The notes beneath the pieces were generated by a model. That model was not told where the DNA came from and ran no database searches. It saw only the letters and a list, made by a program, of their open reading frames with translations. From the NCBI RefSeq assembly GCF_964186585.1, contig NZ_OZ075067.1:1240001-1304000 (forward strand): a stretch of 64,000 nt of DNA, in the 5' to 3' direction. Positions 54,186 to 62,341 of the stretch are shown here, one piece after another; the stretch's first letter is position 1; each line of letters starts with the position of its first letter. This DNA is from Microbacterium sp. MM2322. GTDB taxonomy: Bacteria; Actinomycetota; Actinomycetes; Actinomycetales; Microbacteriaceae. The position numbers and the translations under genes are program-made.

Positions 54186-55445
54186 ATGACGATGACCACG
54201 GCGACGCCTCAGGAGCGCATGCACTCCGCACGGACCGCATCGCGGTCGCTCGGGCTGATGACGGATGCCGCCAAGGCCGACCTCCTGCGCGGGATCGCGG
54301 CTGCGATCGACGCGAACACCGGGGCCATCGTGGCGGCGAACGCCGAGGACGTGGTCCGCGGCCGGGCGGACGGCCTGACGACCGGCCTCATCGATCGCCT
54401 GACGCTCGACGAGGTTCGCGTGCAGGCGCTGGCAACGGCGGTGCGCGACGTCGCGGAGCTGCCCGATCCCGTCGGTCGGGTGCTGGATGACCGCGTGCTC
54501 GAGAACGGACTGCACCTGCAGAAGGTGTCGGTCCCGTTCGGTGTCATTGGCTCCATCTACGAAGCGCGCCCGAACGTGACCGTCGACATCGCGGCGCTCG
54601 CGCTGCGCTCGGGGAACGCCGTCGTCTTGCGCGGAGGGAGCGCCGCCCAATCGACCAACGCGGCCCTGATTTCGGTCATGCGGGGCGCACTGTCCGATGC
54701 CGGCGTCGACCCCGAAGCGATCCAGACGGTGGACGACTTCGGCCGAGATGGGGCACGGGCGCTGATGCGGGCCCGTGGCCTGGTCGACGTACTCGTTCCG
54801 CGGGGGAGTGCTCAGCTGATCGAGACAGTCGTGACGGAGTCGTCCGTCCCGGTCATCGAGACCGGCGCGGGGGTCGTGCACATCGTCCTCGACGCGTCCG
54901 CTCCCGCGGAATGGGCGACCGACATCGTCGTCAATGCGAAGGTCCAGCGACCGAGCGTCTGCAACGCCGTCGAGACGGTGCTCGTGCATCGCGACGCTGC
55001 CGCCCGCTTGGTTCCGCCGGTCGTCGCGGCGCTGCAGGAGCGCGGGGTCACGGTGCACGGCGATCCCGTCACCGTCGCGCTGAGTCCGGGCGTCGTGCCG
55101 GCGACGCTTGAGGACTGGGCTACCGAGCACATGAGCCTCGACATATCGATCCGTGTGGTCGAGGATCTCGACGACGCCCTGGCGCACATCCGGCAGTACT
55201 CGACCCAGCACACCGAGTCGATCATCACGACGGACGACGCCGTCGCCGAGCGGTTCCTGGCCGAGGTGGATGCCGCGGTGGTCATGGTGAATGCATCGAC
55301 CCGGTTCACCGACGGCGGTGAGTTCGGCTTCGGCGCCGAGGTGGGAATCTCGACCCAGAAGCTGCACGCCCGTGGTCCGATGGGCCTCCCCGAGCTGACG
55401 ACGACCAAGTGGCTGGCGCGGGGCGCCGGGCAGATCCGATCCTGA
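54186..55445 (+). CDS. proA: glutamate-5-semialdehyde dehydrogenase
   Basis: The 419-residue aldehyde-dehydrogenase-fold enzyme reduces glutamyl phosphate to the semialdehyde using NADPH. KVSVPFGVIGSIYEARPNVT and ALRSGNAVVLRGGSAA are conserved near the nucleotide site; the catalytic Cys259 lies in RPSVCNAVETVL. It is the second enzyme of proline synthesis. The ATG at 54186 lies six bases after TAGACT (54174-54179), so it has its own leaderless promoter although it is only 37 bases downstream of proB. Confidence 0.95.
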   Translation: MTMTTATPQERMHSARTASRSLGLMTDAAKADLLRGIAAAIDANTGAIVAANAEDVVRGRADGLTTGLIDRLTLDEVRVQALATAVRDVAELPDPVGRVLDDRVLENGLHLQKVSVPFGVIGSIYEARPNVTVDIAALALRSGNAVVLRGGSAAQSTNAALISVMRGALSDAGVDPEAIQTVDDFGRDGARALMRARGLVDVLVPRGSAQLIETVVTESSVPVIETGAGVVHIVLDASAPAEWATDIVVNAKVQRPSVCNAVETVLVHRDAAARLVPPVVAALQERGVTVHGDPVTVALSPGVVPATLEDWATEHMSLDISIRVVEDLDDALAHIRQYSTQHTESIITTDDAVAERFLAEVDAAVVMVNASTRFTDGGEFGFGAEVGISTQKLHARGPMGLPELTTTKWLARGAGQIRS

Positions 55446-55450
55446 CCGCC

Positions 55451-55456
55451 TAAACT
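55451..55456 (+). promoter_or_regulatory. -10 box upstream of the 74-residue gene and nadD
   Basis: TAAACT lies 33 bases before the ATG at 55490; the leader ends with ACGGAGCC before the start. This is the most likely promoter for the nadD cluster. Confidence 0.45.
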
Positions 55457-55489
55457 GGACCTCGACCCGACCCCTCGAACGGAGCCTGA

Positions 55490-55714
55490 ATGAATCTCGC
55501 GACGACCATCGTCCTCGCCGCAGCGGAGACCGAGCACCATGGTGGCAATGTCATGGCGACGACGTACGGCTACGGCATCCTGGCCTTCGCGCTGTTCATG
55601 CTCCTCGGCCTCGTGAGCCTCTCGTACCGCAACGTGGCGAATCGCCACGCCCACAAGGCGGAGGCCTACGCTGCGAAGAACCCCGTGCAGCAGACGGGCC
55701 ACGGCCACCACTGA
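55490..55714 (+). CDS. small single-helix membrane protein of unknown function
   Basis: This 74-residue protein has a short extracytoplasmic N-terminus with EHHGG, one membrane helix ([20 protein letters not shown]) and a basic, His-rich tail ending HGHH. I cannot name it; its position between proA and nadD looks fixed in related genomes as far as I recall. A ribosome site (CGGAGC) lies before the ATG, and nadD begins four bases after its stop. The terminal histidines may bind a metal, which is only a guess. Confidence 0.7.
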   Translation: MNLATTIVLAAAETEHHGGNVMATTYGYGILAFALFMLLGLVSLSYRNVANRHAHKAEAYAAKNPVQQTGHGHH

Positions 55715-55718
55715 GGCC

Positions 55719-56321
55719 GTGTCCATGGTAACCACGCGCGCACCGCGCATCGGTGTGATGGGCGGCACGTTCGACCCGATCCACCACGGCCACCTCGTGG
55801 CAGCGAGCGAGGTCGCGCAGTCGTTCGATCTCGACGAGGTCGTGTTCGTGCCGACCGGTCAGCCATGGCAGAAGTCCGGCGTCTCCTCGTCGGAGCACCG
55901 TTACCTGATGACCGTCATCGCGACGGCATCCAACCCGATGTTCACGGTCAGCCGAGTGGACGTCGACCGTACCGGGGCGACCTACACCATCGACACGTTG
56001 CGAGATCTCAAAGCGCAGCGGCCGGACGCTCAGCTGTTCTTCATCACCGGCGCGGACGCGATCGCCCAGATTCTCGGGTGGCGCGATGTCGCCGAGCTGT
56101 GGGACCTCGCTCACTTCGTCGCGGTCTCGCGCCCGGGGCACACGCTGAGCGTGGACGGGTTGCCGTCCGAGGACGTCAGCGTCCTCGAGATCCCGGCGCT
56201 GTCCATCTCCTCCACCGACTGCCGCGCCCGCGTGAGCCGTGGACACCCCGTCTGGTACCTCGTGCCTGACGGCGTCGTCCAATACATTGCGAAGCACCAC
56301 CTGTATCGGAGCAAGGCATGA
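55719..56321 (+). CDS. nadD: nicotinate-nucleotide adenylyltransferase
   Basis: The 200-residue enzyme adenylates nicotinate mononucleotide in NAD synthesis. The nucleotidyltransferase motif [12 protein letters not shown] lies near residues 15-26 and the C-terminal [10 protein letters not shown] is the (I)SSTxxR motif that binds ATP. The GTG at 55719 is used; an ATG three codons later (55725) would also work. The stop overlaps the start of the next gene (ATGA). Confidence 0.95.
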   Translation: MSMVTTRAPRIGVMGGTFDPIHHGHLVAASEVAQSFDLDEVVFVPTGQPWQKSGVSSSEHRYLMTVIATASNPMFTVSRVDVDRTGATYTIDTLRDLKAQRPDAQLFFITGADAIAQILGWRDVAELWDLAHFVAVSRPGHTLSVDGLPSEDVSVLEIPALSISSTDCRARVSRGHPVWYLVPDGVVQYIAKHHLYRSKA

Positions 56322-57454
56322 GCACACCAGACCAGCCGAGCACCCCACCGCTGACCCGGCGGCAGTTGCGTGAACTGCGCAACACGGCATCCACGCCCAT
56401 CATCACCCCGGAAGAGGCGCAGGCGGATGCCGAGGCATCCCACTCTGCCGTCGACGATGCGCCTGTCGCCGAGGCCGACCACACCGACGTCATCGAGACC
56501 GAGCGAGCGCCGATCTTGCCGGCCGCTGACGCTGACCTCGACCACGATGCGCACCCGGTCACCCGTCGCCAGGCCAGGCACCTCGCGAAGCTGCGGACGG
56601 GGACCGTGGACGTCATCGAAGCGGAGTTCGTCACGGGCGAGCAGCCGACGGTGGATGCCGCGGAGTCCGAGTCCGCCGGGGAAGAAGGCGCGCAGACAGA
56701 GTCCTCCGACGAGCTCGAAGAAGTCGTCGTGCCGGTCGACGACGACGAGCCTGTCGAGGCTGACGAGCCCGTTGAGCCGGACGAGCCCGTCGAGTCCGAA
56801 GAGCCCGCCGAGTCTGAAGAGCCCGCGGAGGTCGACGAGCCCGCCCAGACCGACCAGGCCGATGAACGCGTCGAGGACGAGCGCGGCGGTCAGCCCGGTG
56901 CGGGGGAGGAGCCGTCCGCCGCCCACAACGTCGAACGCACGGCTGAGGGAGAACCGGCGCGCGTCGTCGCTCCCGGCCTCGGCGCTCAGCTGCTCGCGGA
57001 CGGCGCCGCGCCGGTGGACCTCCCCCCCTCCTTCGATCACCTCTTGACGCGAGGGGGCAGTGGTTCCTCGTCCGCTCCGAACGCCCTCATCCTGTCGCAG
57101 AGCCCCGAGACCGGCTCGCTGTCCGTGCCGATCCTCGGCACGGGTGAGCTCATCATCACCGGTAGCTACGCGCTCCCCGAGAGTTACGGGTCGACCGGGA
57201 GCGCTCCGGGAAGCTCCGACGGCAAGGACGTCGACGCCACGCTGATGGACGGCGAGCTCCCGCTCGCATCCTCACCTACCCCGATCGCGGCATCGTCAGC
57301 GATCAGTACGATTAAGAGTGCGGATGACATCATCCGCCCTCCGGCTCCCGAAAAAGGCAGCCGCCTCATCATGACCCTCGCGATCTGCGCCGGTGCCCTC
57401 GGGTTGGCCCTCGCGACGGTGCTCATTCTCACCCTTGTGAACGGATCTTTCTGA
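56318..57454 (+). CDS. acidic repeat membrane-anchored protein of unknown function
   Basis: The 378-residue protein is soluble and very acidic except for one C-terminal membrane helix ([20 protein letters not shown]), so it should face the cytoplasm with its N-terminus. Two copies of a basic helix-like motif ([10 protein letters not shown] near residue 9 and [13 protein letters not shown] near 80) precede about nine tandem DEPV/EEPA-type pentapeptides (residues 142-185). This gene occurs in the nadD-rsfS interval in Microbacteriaceae as far as I recall, but no function is known. Start overlaps nadD stop; its stop overlaps the rsfS ATG by one base, so the three are coupled. Confidence 0.8.
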   Translation: MSTPDQPSTPPLTRRQLRELRNTASTPIITPEEAQADAEASHSAVDDAPVAEADHTDVIETERAPILPAADADLDHDAHPVTRRQARHLAKLRTGTVDVIEAEFVTGEQPTVDAAESESAGEEGAQTESSDELEEVVVPVDDDEPVEADEPVEPDEPVESEEPAESEEPAEVDEPAQTDQADERVEDERGGQPGAGEEPSAAHNVERTAEGEPARVVAPGLGAQLLADGAAPVDLPPSFDHLLTRGGSGSSSAPNALILSQSPETGSLSVPILGTGELIITGSYALPESYGSTGSAPGSSDGKDVDATLMDGELPLASSPTPIAASSAISTIKSADDIIRPPAPEKGSRLIMTLAICAGALGLALATVLILTLVNGSF

Positions 57455-57831
57455 TGGTCGCTGCAGAGCACACGCACGAACTCGTCCAGGTGGCCGCCGC
57501 CGCCGCCGACAGCAAAGGTGGCACGGATCTCGTCGCTTTCGACGTTTCCGGTCCGCTTCCGCTGATCGATGCCTTCCTTCTCGTCACCGGTAACAGCGAG
57601 CGAAACGTCGCCGCGATCGCCGACGAGATCGAGGACAAGATGCTCGAGGCCGGCCAGAAGCGCCTCCGCCGCGAGGGCCGCGCCGAGTCGCGCTGGGTCC
57701 TCATCGACTTCGGTGACGTCGTCGTCCACGTCTTCCACGAGGAGGAGCGGGTGTTCTACGGCCTGGAGCGCCTTTGGAAGGATTGCCCGATCATCCCCGT
57801 GACGATCGCGGAGCCCACTCCGCAGGAGTGA
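57454..57831 (+). CDS. rsfS: ribosomal silencing factor RsfS
   Basis: The 125-residue protein binds L14 and blocks subunit joining when nutrients run out. Family blocks are DLVAFDVSGPLPLIDAFLLVTGNSERNV (in parts), ADEIEDKMLEAGQKRLRREG and ESRWVLIDFGDVVVHVFHEEERVFYGLERLW (in parts). The ATG shares one base with the stop of the upstream gene. Ends 72 bases before tRNA-Ala, which has its own promoter. Confidence 0.94.
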   Translation: MVAAEHTHELVQVAAAAADSKGGTDLVAFDVSGPLPLIDAFLLVTGNSERNVAAIADEIEDKMLEAGQKRLRREGRAESRWVLIDFGDVVVHVFHEEERVFYGLERLWKDCPIIPVTIAEPTPQE

Positions 57832-57870
57832 CATCCCGCAGTCATGTTCAGAGCACTCCTCCGGCTGTAG

Positions 57871-57876
57871 TAAGCT
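57871..57876 (+). promoter_or_regulatory. -10 box of tRNA-Ala
   Basis: TAAGCT lies 27 bases upstream of the mature tRNA; TTCAGA at 57847-57852 with an 18-base spacer is a possible -35 box. Confidence 0.4.
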
Positions 57877-57903
57877 GGATGAGTTGCCGCGAGCGGTGAC
57901 CAA

Positions 57904-57979
57904 GGGCCTGTGGCGCAGCTGGTAGCGCACCTGCATGGCATGCAGGGGGTCAGGGGTTCGAGTCCCCTCAGGTCCACCA
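57904..57979 (+). tRNA. tRNA-Ala (anticodon GGC), CCA encoded
   Basis: Acceptor GGGCCTG pairs with CAGGTCC, anticodon arm CCTGC-ATGGCAT-GCAGG (anticodon GGC, reading GCC/GCU), T arm CAGGGG-TTCGAGT-CCCCT. CCA is encoded and a terminator follows within four bases. Confidence 0.97.
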
Positions 57980-57982
57980 AAC

Positions 57983-58004
57983 ACCCCGGTTCGCCGGGGT
58001 TTTT
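57983..58004 (+). terminator. intrinsic terminator after tRNA-Ala
   Basis: CCCCGG-TTCG-CCGGGG with a UUCG-type loop and five T residues: a textbook intrinsic terminator. Confidence 0.93.
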
Positions 58005-58046
58005 GTGTTTCCGACGTCGGCGTTCTCGATGCCGTACGCTCGGCGC

Positions 58047-58085
58047 ATGCACACCGACAGGCCTCGACGAGGGGCCTTCTCATGA
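58047..58085 (+). CDS. 12-codon leaderless upstream ORF coupled to the LtrA gene
   Basis: TACGCT (58035-58040), six bases, then ATG: exactly the leaderless arrangement of this genome. The ORF reads MHTDRPRRGAFS and its TGA overlaps the ATG of the LtrA-like gene (ATGA). Its 3' part contains GAGGGG, which is also a ribosome site for the LtrA gene. Either it is a leader peptide that couples translation, or transcription starts here and only the second ATG is used. It has two consecutive Arg codons (CGA CGA) but no clear attenuator. Confidence 0.45.
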   Translation: MHTDRPRRGAFS

Positions 58086-59272
58086 TGACGTCACCGGGGC
58101 GCCCGGCATCCTGGCGTCTCGTCCCGATGACACCGCGCGATCCCCACGAGCCGGGGAGGGTTGCCTCGTCGTTGGAGCTGTTCTTCGACCTCGTCTTCGT
58201 CGTCGCGGTGAGCATCTCTGCCGTCGAACTGCATTATGCGCTCACCGACGGCTATATCGTGTCCGGAGTCCTCAGCTACGCTGCCGTCTTCTTCAGCATC
58301 TGGTGGGCGTGGATGAACTTCACCTGGTTCGCCACCGCGTTCGACACGGATGACTGGCTGTATCGGGTGCTCACCATCGTCCAGATGAGCGGAGTGCTGG
58401 TTCTCGCAGCCGGGGTTCACTCCGCCTTCACCGAGTCCGACTTCCGCATCGTCACCGCAGGCTACGTGCTCATGCGGCTTGCGATGGTCGCGCAGTGGCT
58501 GCGCGCGTCTCGCGGCGCGGGCCCCGCTCGGCCGGCGACGCTCGTCTACGCCGTCGGTATCGCCTTCGTGCAGGTTCTCTGGGTTGCGGCCCTTCTGCTT
58601 CCCGGCGAGGTCTTTCGCATCGTCATCGTCGCGCTGTTCCTGGCGGAACTTGCGGTACCGGTCATCGCCGAAAGCCGCGGTGCGACGCCGCGGAACGCGC
58701 ACCACATCACCGAACGTTACGGTCTGTTCACCCTGATCCTCCTCGGCGAGAGCCTTCTCGCCTCGGCGAACGCGATCATTCACGCAGTGCAGGATGCCGA
58801 AGCGCTGGCGCCTCTCGTCGGCATCGCCGTCTTGACCCTCGCCGTCACGGCGGCTCTCTGGTGGATCTACTTCTGGCCGCCGCATCACCTTGCGATCGAC
58901 CGTGTGCGCAGTCCGCTGATCTACGGCTACGGGCACTTCTTCATCTTCGCCGCTGCCGGAGCGTTCTCGGCGGGGATAGAGGTCGAGATCGACGTGCTGA
59001 CGGGGAACAGTGCGCTGAGCTCGCCTGCGGCATCTTTCACCTACACCGTGCCGGTCGCTGTCTTCATCGGCGTCGTCTGGTTGCTGGCGATCCGACCCCA
59101 CGCGACCCGCGTCGTGAACACCGTCGTCGCCGCCGGGGCGTTGCTCGTCCTCGTCGACCCGGTCATCCCGGTGCCCGTCGCGTTGACGGCGGTCGTCCTC
59201 ACAGCGGTCGTTGCAGTGCTGGTCGCCTACGGACAGACAGACCGCGAGCAGGAATCACTCGTCGACGTCTGA
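58082..59272 (+). CDS. low-temperature-requirement protein A (LtrA)-family membrane protein
   Basis: The 396-residue protein has the LtrA hallmark VASSLELFFDLVFVVAVS near the N-terminus and about ten membrane helices, with ITERYGLFTLILLGESLLAS near residue 220. LtrA was named from a cold-sensitive Listeria mutant; the biochemical role is unknown. The ATG at 58082 (MMTSPGRP) overlaps the stop of a 12-codon leaderless ORF. Converges with the ANTAR gene 58 bases away. Confidence 0.88.
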   Translation: MMTSPGRPASWRLVPMTPRDPHEPGRVASSLELFFDLVFVVAVSISAVELHYALTDGYIVSGVLSYAAVFFSIWWAWMNFTWFATAFDTDDWLYRVLTIVQMSGVLVLAAGVHSAFTESDFRIVTAGYVLMRLAMVAQWLRASRGAGPARPATLVYAVGIAFVQVLWVAALLLPGEVFRIVIVALFLAELAVPVIAESRGATPRNAHHITERYGLFTLILLGESLLASANAIIHAVQDAEALAPLVGIAVLTLAVTAALWWIYFWPPHHLAIDRVRSPLIYGYGHFFIFAAAGAFSAGIEVEIDVLTGNSALSSPAASFTYTVPVAVFIGVVWLLAIRPHATRVVNTVVAAGALLVLVDPVIPVPVALTAVVLTAVVAVLVAYGQTDREQESLVDV

Positions 59273-59330
59273 TGCGTCAGCGACGAGCCCTCGTCCGCCC
59301 TGTCGAGCGCACCGTTCGGACACCACGTCC

Positions 59331-60065
59331 TCAGAGATCGTCGAGGTCGCGCGTCCGGTCGCTGGCGTGGGCCACGATGTCGCGCGCGACGTCGGCGAGG
59401 CGCTGTTGACTGCTGCGTGCTTGAGCTCGCAGGCGTTGGAAGGCCTCATCCATGTCGATGTTGTGCTGATGCGCCAGGACGCCCTTGGCCTGTTCGATGA
59501 CGACCCGACTGTCGAGCGCCTGCTGCAACTGAGTGCGCGCGAGATCCGCCTCTCGGAACGCCTGTTCGTGGAGGATCCCGATCGTCGCGATGTCGGCCAA
59601 GCCACGTGCCGCTCGGGCGTCCTCGGCGCTCAGGCTCTCGGATCCGTCGCCGAAGAGGTTCAGCGAGCCGATCACTTCATCGCGCAGACGCAGCGGAACC
59701 GCGTGCATCCAGTTGTAGCCCAGAGCCCCTGCCCGCTCCGCGAAGTCCGGCCATCGTTCGCGGATGGACGCGATGTCGTTGACCGTCACCGGCTCACCGG
59801 AACGGTACGCATCGACGCACGGACCTTCATCCGCACTGAGTTGGAGGAGACTGACGAGCTGGCTCCGCTCCGTCGTCGAGGCGACGACTTCCAGCGGTTG
59901 CCCGTCGATCCGCAGAAGGATGCCGGCATCCGCTGCCGCGAAGATGACCGAGCAGCGCGACACCAGGCGATACAGCAGATCGACGACGTCGTATCCGCCC
60001 ACCATGGTGTCCGCGATCTCCACGAACGTGTCGATGAGTTGCTTCTCCCGCATTTCCCTGCTCAT
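59331..60065 (-). CDS. GAF-ANTAR RNA-binding regulator 1
   Basis: The 244-residue protein has an N-terminal GAF domain (about 20-160, MVGGYDVVDLLYRLVSRCSV, MHAVPLRLRDEVIGSLNLF) and a C-terminal ANTAR domain (about 172-235) with ALDSRVVIEQAKGVLAHQ and DEAFQRLRAQARS. ANTAR binds hairpin pairs in mRNA leaders and stops termination. GAF senses a ligand or redox state. Ribosome site AAGAGG lies upstream of the ATG. It is the second gene of a tandem with the next ANTAR protein (28-base gap). Confidence 0.92.
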   Translation of the reverse strand: MSREMREKQLIDTFVEIADTMVGGYDVVDLLYRLVSRCSVIFAAADAGILLRIDGQPLEVVASTTERSQLVSLLQLSADEGPCVDAYRSGEPVTVNDIASIRERWPDFAERAGALGYNWMHAVPLRLRDEVIGSLNLFGDGSESLSAEDARAARGLADIATIGILHEQAFREADLARTQLQQALDSRVVIEQAKGVLAHQHNIDMDEAFQRLRAQARSSQQRLADVARDIVAHASDRTRDLDDL

Positions 60066-60093
60066 GTCTGCAACCTCTTCCGAACCAACCTGA

Positions 60094-60738
60094 TCACACC
60101 GTGAAGTCGATCTCGCGACTGACGATCAACTCCGCTATCTGGATGACCGACTGCCCGGAGGCGAACGCGTGCGCACGGATGACCACGAGAGCGTCATCCG
60201 GATTCACTCGCAGCTGGGCGCAGACCATCCCCGTCGCCTGGTGCACGACCCTTCGTGACGATCCACCGGACCCCACGGAGGCATCGTCGCCCGCCAGGAT
60301 CCGCTCGAAGATGCGGATCGCGGCGGCATCCGCCATTGCGGACGCGAGAGCGACATCGCGCTGTTTCAACGCACCGAGGTCATCGGCGTAGAGATCGACG
60401 ACTCCGACCTCGACCGCACCGACCGTCATCGGAAAGGCGTAGAGCGACCGGACACCGTGATTCGCGGCGACAGCGCGGAGCATGGGCCAGTCCATCGCCG
60501 CCGCCTCGTGCAGGTCGTGGAGAAGCACCGGCGCACGGGACGACCGCGCGATCCAACACGGCCCGACCCCGGAATCCAGCTGGATCTCCTCGAGCGCCGC
60601 CGCTGCGACGTCACTCGCGCAGATCGTCTCGACGTCGAACGGTGTACCCAAGGTGGACACGCCGACGTGGTGGATCGGAAGCATTGCGAGGAAGACCGCG
60701 CAGATGGGATCACCATCTGCCGAATCGGAACCGGTCAC
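60094..60738 (-). CDS. GAF-ANTAR RNA-binding regulator 2
   Basis: The 214-residue protein has a GAF domain (about 20-150, VGVSTLGTPFDVETICASD, SLYAFPMTVGAVEVGVVDLY) and an ANTAR domain (155-214, VVHQATGMVCAQLRVNPDDALVVIRAHAFA in parts). The GTG at 60738 has GGAGGG near it and sits about 50 bases after TATACT (60793-60798, this strand); starts at 60789 or further upstream lie at or before that promoter and are rejected. The transcript leader forms a hairpin (GACCT/AGGTC around GCTG-TGTA-CAGC, 60749-60776). Two ANTAR proteins in one operon suggest hetero- or cross-regulation. Confidence 0.85.
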   Translation of the reverse strand: MTGSDSADGDPICAVFLAMLPIHHVGVSTLGTPFDVETICASDVAAAALEEIQLDSGVGPCWIARSSRAPVLLHDLHEAAAMDWPMLRAVAANHGVRSLYAFPMTVGAVEVGVVDLYADDLGALKQRDVALASAMADAAAIRIFERILAGDDASVGSGGSSRRVVHQATGMVCAQLRVNPDDALVVIRAHAFASGQSVIQIAELIVSREIDFTV

Positions 60739-60829
60739 GCGCCCTCCAGACCTGGCTGTACACAGCGGCCTAGGTCCAGGGACGCTCATCTCAGTATAGG
60801 GAGTGTGCATGTCCGTGCATCGTTCTTCC

Positions 60830-60858
60830 TTGTGCGCCCTCGGCGATGGCCCTACAGT
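60830..60858 (+). promoter_or_regulatory. promoter of the 74-residue gene at 60920
   Basis: TTGTGC (60830-60835), a 17-base spacer and TACAGT (60853-60858). The divergent TATACT of the ANTAR operon is about 32 bases to the left, so the two promoters are back to back. The leader of about 55 bases has CAGGAGG before the ATG. Confidence 0.6.
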
Positions 60859-60919
60859 GACACCACGTTGCCCCGGACCTCGGCTCGTCTTCGATGACAT
60901 GCGAGAGCAGGAGGACGTC

Positions 60920-61144
60920 ATGACAACGCACTCGAGGCACCAGGGGGACGACCTGGTGTGGAGCATCACGGAGCCGGACATGCACGTCTGCGTCACCGGC
61001 GCGCGGACCGTGGGTTTCGTGGTTCGCGTCGAGGGCGGCTTCATCGCATTTGATGACGACTCGAACCCGCTCGGTCGATACCAGCGACTGCGAACCGCGA
61101 AGCAGTCCGTCGAGACGATTCCCGCGCGGCGATCCATTCTGTGA
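60920..61144 (+). CDS. small soluble protein of unknown function
   Basis: The 74-residue protein has no membrane helix. The fold looks like a small beta sheet (TGARTVGFVVRVEGGFIAFDDDSNPLGRYQRL in blocks) with a C-terminal helix and basic tail (RTAKQSVETIPARRS). It resembles short modules that occur alone in actinobacteria. I do not know its role. A good ribosome site (AGGAGG) and promoter support expression, and it is divergent from the ANTAR operon, which may regulate it. Confidence 0.7.
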   Translation: MTTHSRHQGDDLVWSITEPDMHVCVTGARTVGFVVRVEGGFIAFDDDSNPLGRYQRLRTAKQSVETIPARRSIL

Positions 61145-61218
61145 CCGTGCCCACGGGCCGCCGCCGACTAGCCGTGGCTGCCCACGGTCCGGACATCGGA
61201 GTGCTCGCGCTTCGCACA

Positions 61219-61401
61219 TCACCCGTCCGTGGCCTCGTCATCCACCTCGAGGTTGCCACCTGCGGGCGCCTGAAAACGCTCATCGGGCGTCATCGCATCG
61301 ACGTCGTCGGGTGTGCCTTCCGGTGCCGGGGGGAGGCCCTCCTGCTCTCCGCCGACGAGGCGGTCGAGATCGGGCGAGTTCGAAGTGCTGTCAGCGCTCA
61401 C
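61219..61401 (-). CDS. small acidic protein of unknown function
   Basis: The 60-residue product is acidic and Pro/Gly-rich (EGLPPAPEGTPDDVDAMTPDERF), with no predicted helix spanning the membrane. The GTG at 61401 has AAAGGA five bases upstream, which suits it better than the ATG at 61431. The opposite strand holds an overlapping ORF (61141-61461) with similar G/C at third positions, so this call is not certain. Third-base use and natural-looking acidic composition favour the minus strand. Confidence 0.5.
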   Translation of the reverse strand: MSADSTSNSPDLDRLVGGEQEGLPPAPEGTPDDVDAMTPDERFQAPAGGNLEVDDEATDG

Positions 61402-61473
61402 GGTGATCCTTTCGACGTGGTCGACTCTCATCCGCGACGCGACCGGCGTCGAGGGCCTTGACGACAGGCCGCG

Positions 61474-62331
61474 TCAGCGGATGAGCGCGAGCAAGCGGGC
61501 ACGGATCGGCTGCGACCTCTCGGTGAATCCGCGCTGTGCGGCGACGTACTCCGCTTTCCCCGCCGGCGTTTCGACCGCTACCGGCGCGTACCCCCAGTCC
61601 CTCAAGTCGTAGGGAGAGGCGCGCATGTCGAGTTCTCGGATGTCCCGCGCGAGCTCGAATGCGTCCAGGAGGACCTCGCCCGGGACGAGGGGGCCGAGCT
61701 TGACGGCCCACTTGTAGAGGTCCATACCAGCGTGGAGACATCCGGGCTGCTCGGTCTGCGCCTGGGTGTCGCGCGTCGGTGCGAACCGATTTCGCGGAAC
61801 GGCATCCGGAGTGAAGAAGCGGAACGCGTCGATGTGCGTGCAGCGCAGATCGTGCGCCTCGACGACGGCATCCGTTCCGCTCGCACCGAGCCGCAAAGGC
61901 ACGGGATGCCGCGTCTCACGGTCTTGGTAGACCATCGCCCATTCGTGCATGCCGAAGCATCCGTAGGAACCCGCGCGGCCCAGAGTGCTCGCGAGGATCC
62001 CGCTGATCGCTCGGACGAGGGGCGCCTTCTCGGCGAGGAACGCCTCTGCGTCCGCGGTGACGGCGTCGCCGTCGGTCCGGTACCAGCGCCATCCGGACTG
62101 GGGCGCATCCGCGGCGTCGTCGAGTACGACGTCCCGGCCGGGGTGCCAACGGCGGAGGACGGCCGGTTTGTACGAGTAGTACGTGTAGAGGAAGTCGTCG
62201 ACGGGATGGGTCTCACCGCGCGCGGCACGGTGTCGCCGCGCTGCGGTGAGGGCATCTGCTCGCTCGCCGTGTTCCCGCATCCGCTCGGACCATTCGGACC
62301 GCGCCAGGACGACACGCGTGAGGGTGGTCAT
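61474..62331 (-). CDS. conserved protein, called 3-methyladenine DNA glycosylase in relatives
   Basis: I recall close relatives of this 285-residue protein carrying the label 3-methyladenine DNA glycosylase, but I see neither an AAG-type nor a HhH-GPD motif, so the label may be a transferred error. Conserved-looking segments are HPVDDFLYTYYSYKPAVLRRWHPG, GCFGMHEWAMVYQ and GCLHAGMDLYKWAVKLGPLVP (in parts). It is rich in His, Trp and Tyr, compatible with a metal- or cofactor-bound enzyme. It starts 11 bases after the SRAP stop, in the same operon. Confidence 0.65.
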   Translation of the reverse strand: MTTLTRVVLARSEWSERMREHGERADALTAARRHRAARGETHPVDDFLYTYYSYKPAVLRRWHPGRDVVLDDAADAPQSGWRWYRTDGDAVTADAEAFLAEKAPLVRAISGILASTLGRAGSYGCFGMHEWAMVYQDRETRHPVPLRLGASGTDAVVEAHDLRCTHIDAFRFFTPDAVPRNRFAPTRDTQAQTEQPGCLHAGMDLYKWAVKLGPLVPGEVLLDAFELARDIRELDMRASPYDLRDWGYAPVAVETPAGKAEYVAAQRGFTERSQPIRARLLALIR

Positions 62332-62341
62332 GAGGGACTCG

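Noticed and set aside
60739..60810. upstream Met starts for GAF-ANTAR regulator 2
   Set aside because: They lie at or before the TATACT promoter on that strand, so they would not be in the transcript.
61141..61461. plus-strand ORF of 106 codons whose GTG overlaps the stop of the 74-residue gene
   Set aside because: Overlap looks like coupling, but the product has no coherent features and the minus-strand acidic ORF has a better ribosome site. Not fully excluded.
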